Source of the DNA: a virus
IMG/VR virus record: IMGVR_UViG_3300019850_000208
Coordinates: 44,575 to 108,574 of that record
Length of the DNA stretch: 64,000 bases
Reading direction: 5' to 3' (one strand)
Shown here one piece after another: positions 63,521-64,000 of the stretch. A program made the translations under genes and the position numbers. The notes under the pieces are model-generated. The model was given only the letters and a program-made list of their open reading frames with translations, was not told the DNA's origin and ran no database searches. The stretch's first letter is position 1. Each line of letters begins with the position of its first letter.

Positions 63521-63727
63521 CTATATATGCTTCCTTTGTACTTGGTAGAACTTATCCTTCAATAATAATAAATAGATTTTGTCACTGGTTGTTTCACCAT
63601 CCTTTGATATTAAAGTTATATCTTCCAGTAATAACTTGGCAATCTTTCTTTTTACTATCATTTCCTCTACTTCTATTGTGTCCGGCCACCACCGTGACAA
63701 TTGTATTGAATAAGGAAAAAAATGCAT
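63521..63727 (-). CDS. Possible small ORF before the methyltransferase
   Basis: 68 codons from ATG 63727, with AAGG 5 nt upstream. The second half (KRKIAKLLLEDITLISKDGE, then DKIYLLLLKDKFYQVQRK) looks coding, while the first 20 residues are Trp/Phe-rich and less convincing; an internal ATG at 63661 (MIVKRK) is an alternative start. The stop lies 18 nt before the methyltransferase ATG. It may be a small leader gene of that unit, or a shadow. Confidence 0.4.
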   Translation of the reverse strand: MHFFPYSIQLSRWWPDTIEVEEMIVKRKIAKLLLEDITLISKDGETTSDKIYLLLLKDKFYQVQRKHI

Positions 63728-63804
63728 TGATGCCTTTTTATAATGAATGAATTGTCCTTGACTTCCTCTCTTATATATGTGTCAGCACAAAGATAAATGT
63801 AGTG

Positions 63805-64000
63805 ATGATTAAAAAGGGAGATATAGTCAGATTTCGTAATCATATAGTATTTATAATAGGCCCGGGGACAGGCATCATAATAGCTGATGTGCCCGAAAGG
63901 GCCCCAATTAGTCACAAAACAGAGACAACGCTTAAGTTTAGAAAAATTAAGAATATTAAGTTTATAATTTCGCCATCTATATTCGGGAGGGGGTGGCGAG
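63805..64000 (+). CDS. Plus-strand gene, N-terminal part (runs off right edge)
   Basis: An open frame from ATG 63805 continues to the end, 65 codons. It begins MIKKGDIVRFRNHIVFIIGP and GTGIIIADVPERAPISHKTE, then KFRKIKNIKFIISPS. 'kkGDiVrf' starts are typical of small beta-barrel (KOW/SH3-like) or phage regulatory proteins. No clear ribosome site precedes it, which lowers confidence. Transcribed away from the methyltransferase unit; 63728-63804 would be a divergent control region. A -35-like TTGACT is present, without a good -10. Confidence 0.5.
   Translation, partial: MIKKGDIVRFRNHIVFIIGPGTGIIIADVPERAPISHKTETTLKFRKIKNIKFIISPSIFGRGWR

Noticed and set aside
63673-63915. 80-codon minus-strand ORF at the right edge
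   Set aside because: Tyr/His/Cys-rich composition unlike a protein and overlapped by a better plus-strand frame.
1-64000. tRNA genes, CRISPR arrays and insertion sequences
   Set aside because: No tRNA-like cloverleaf, evenly spaced repeats or transposase motifs were noticed; a covariance-model search would be needed to exclude tRNAs.

Overview
The window looks like part of the late structural region of a large contractile-tailed bacteriophage (Caudoviricetes, myovirus type). The sequence is AT-rich by eye. Genes are packed end to end, often with ATGA or TAATG stop/start overlaps. All but two genes read on the minus strand, so transcription runs from right to left. The content is almost entirely tail, baseplate and host-adhesion genes: a tape measure protein, a hub-like protein, a gp5/VgrG-type spike, a gp25-like wedge, a baseplate J/gp6-like protein, a tail protein I, and more than 15 fibre, spike or adhesin-like genes. 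No terminase, capsid, portal, sheath, tube, replication, tRNA or CRISPR genes were seen. That much tail DNA suggests a large or jumbo genome, but this is inference. The host cannot be named from the sequence.

Right end, 59.7-64 kb. A truncated plus-strand gene runs off the right edge. The minus-strand run begins with a possible small ORF, then a beta-class DNA methyltransferase and an overlapping helical protein that ends at a clear intrinsic terminator (61394-61424). Next come a PAS-domain protein with a degenerate histidine-kinase DHp domain, an HNH endonuclease, and a 200-residue protein with an 'HDPxP' motif.

Tail core, 40-59.7 kb. In transcription order: hub-like protein, tape measure protein, a 1279-residue protein with a long disordered N-terminus, a LysM/gp53-like protein, the gp5-like spike, a 57-residue HNH gene too short for ordinary ORF lists, a protein with an FN3-like domain, a small protein, gp25, gp6/J, tail protein I, and a structural protein whose upstream region holds an odd overlapping ORF.

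Adhesin region, 1-40 kb. It opens with a giant 2582-residue multidomain protein. LamG-type and repeat-rich fibres follow, then a cluster of virion proteins (16-24 kb) with internal paralogy, and a pectin-lyase-like spike. A three-gene translationally coupled cassette comes next, headed by a permuted NlpC/P60 (YiiX-like) hydrolase. The left end holds collar-domain, C1q-like and carbohydrate-binding-like fibres mixed with small chaperone-like or unknown genes. One plus-strand gene (15393-15896) interrupts the minus-strand run, next to a 58-residue one-TM basic peptide that could be holin-like.

Two small modules recur through the adhesins. One is a roughly 70-residue 'VFxNG...DY' beta repeat, about 14 copies. 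The other is a roughly 40-residue 'DLP..GN..GDvR...YrW...W' repeat, about 12 copies, one of them fused to the C-terminus of tail protein I. Two collar-type fibre genes share a 94-nt segment with only 5 mismatches. Together these point to adhesins built by module shuffling and duplication. The least conventional finding is the PAS/pseudo-DHp protein.
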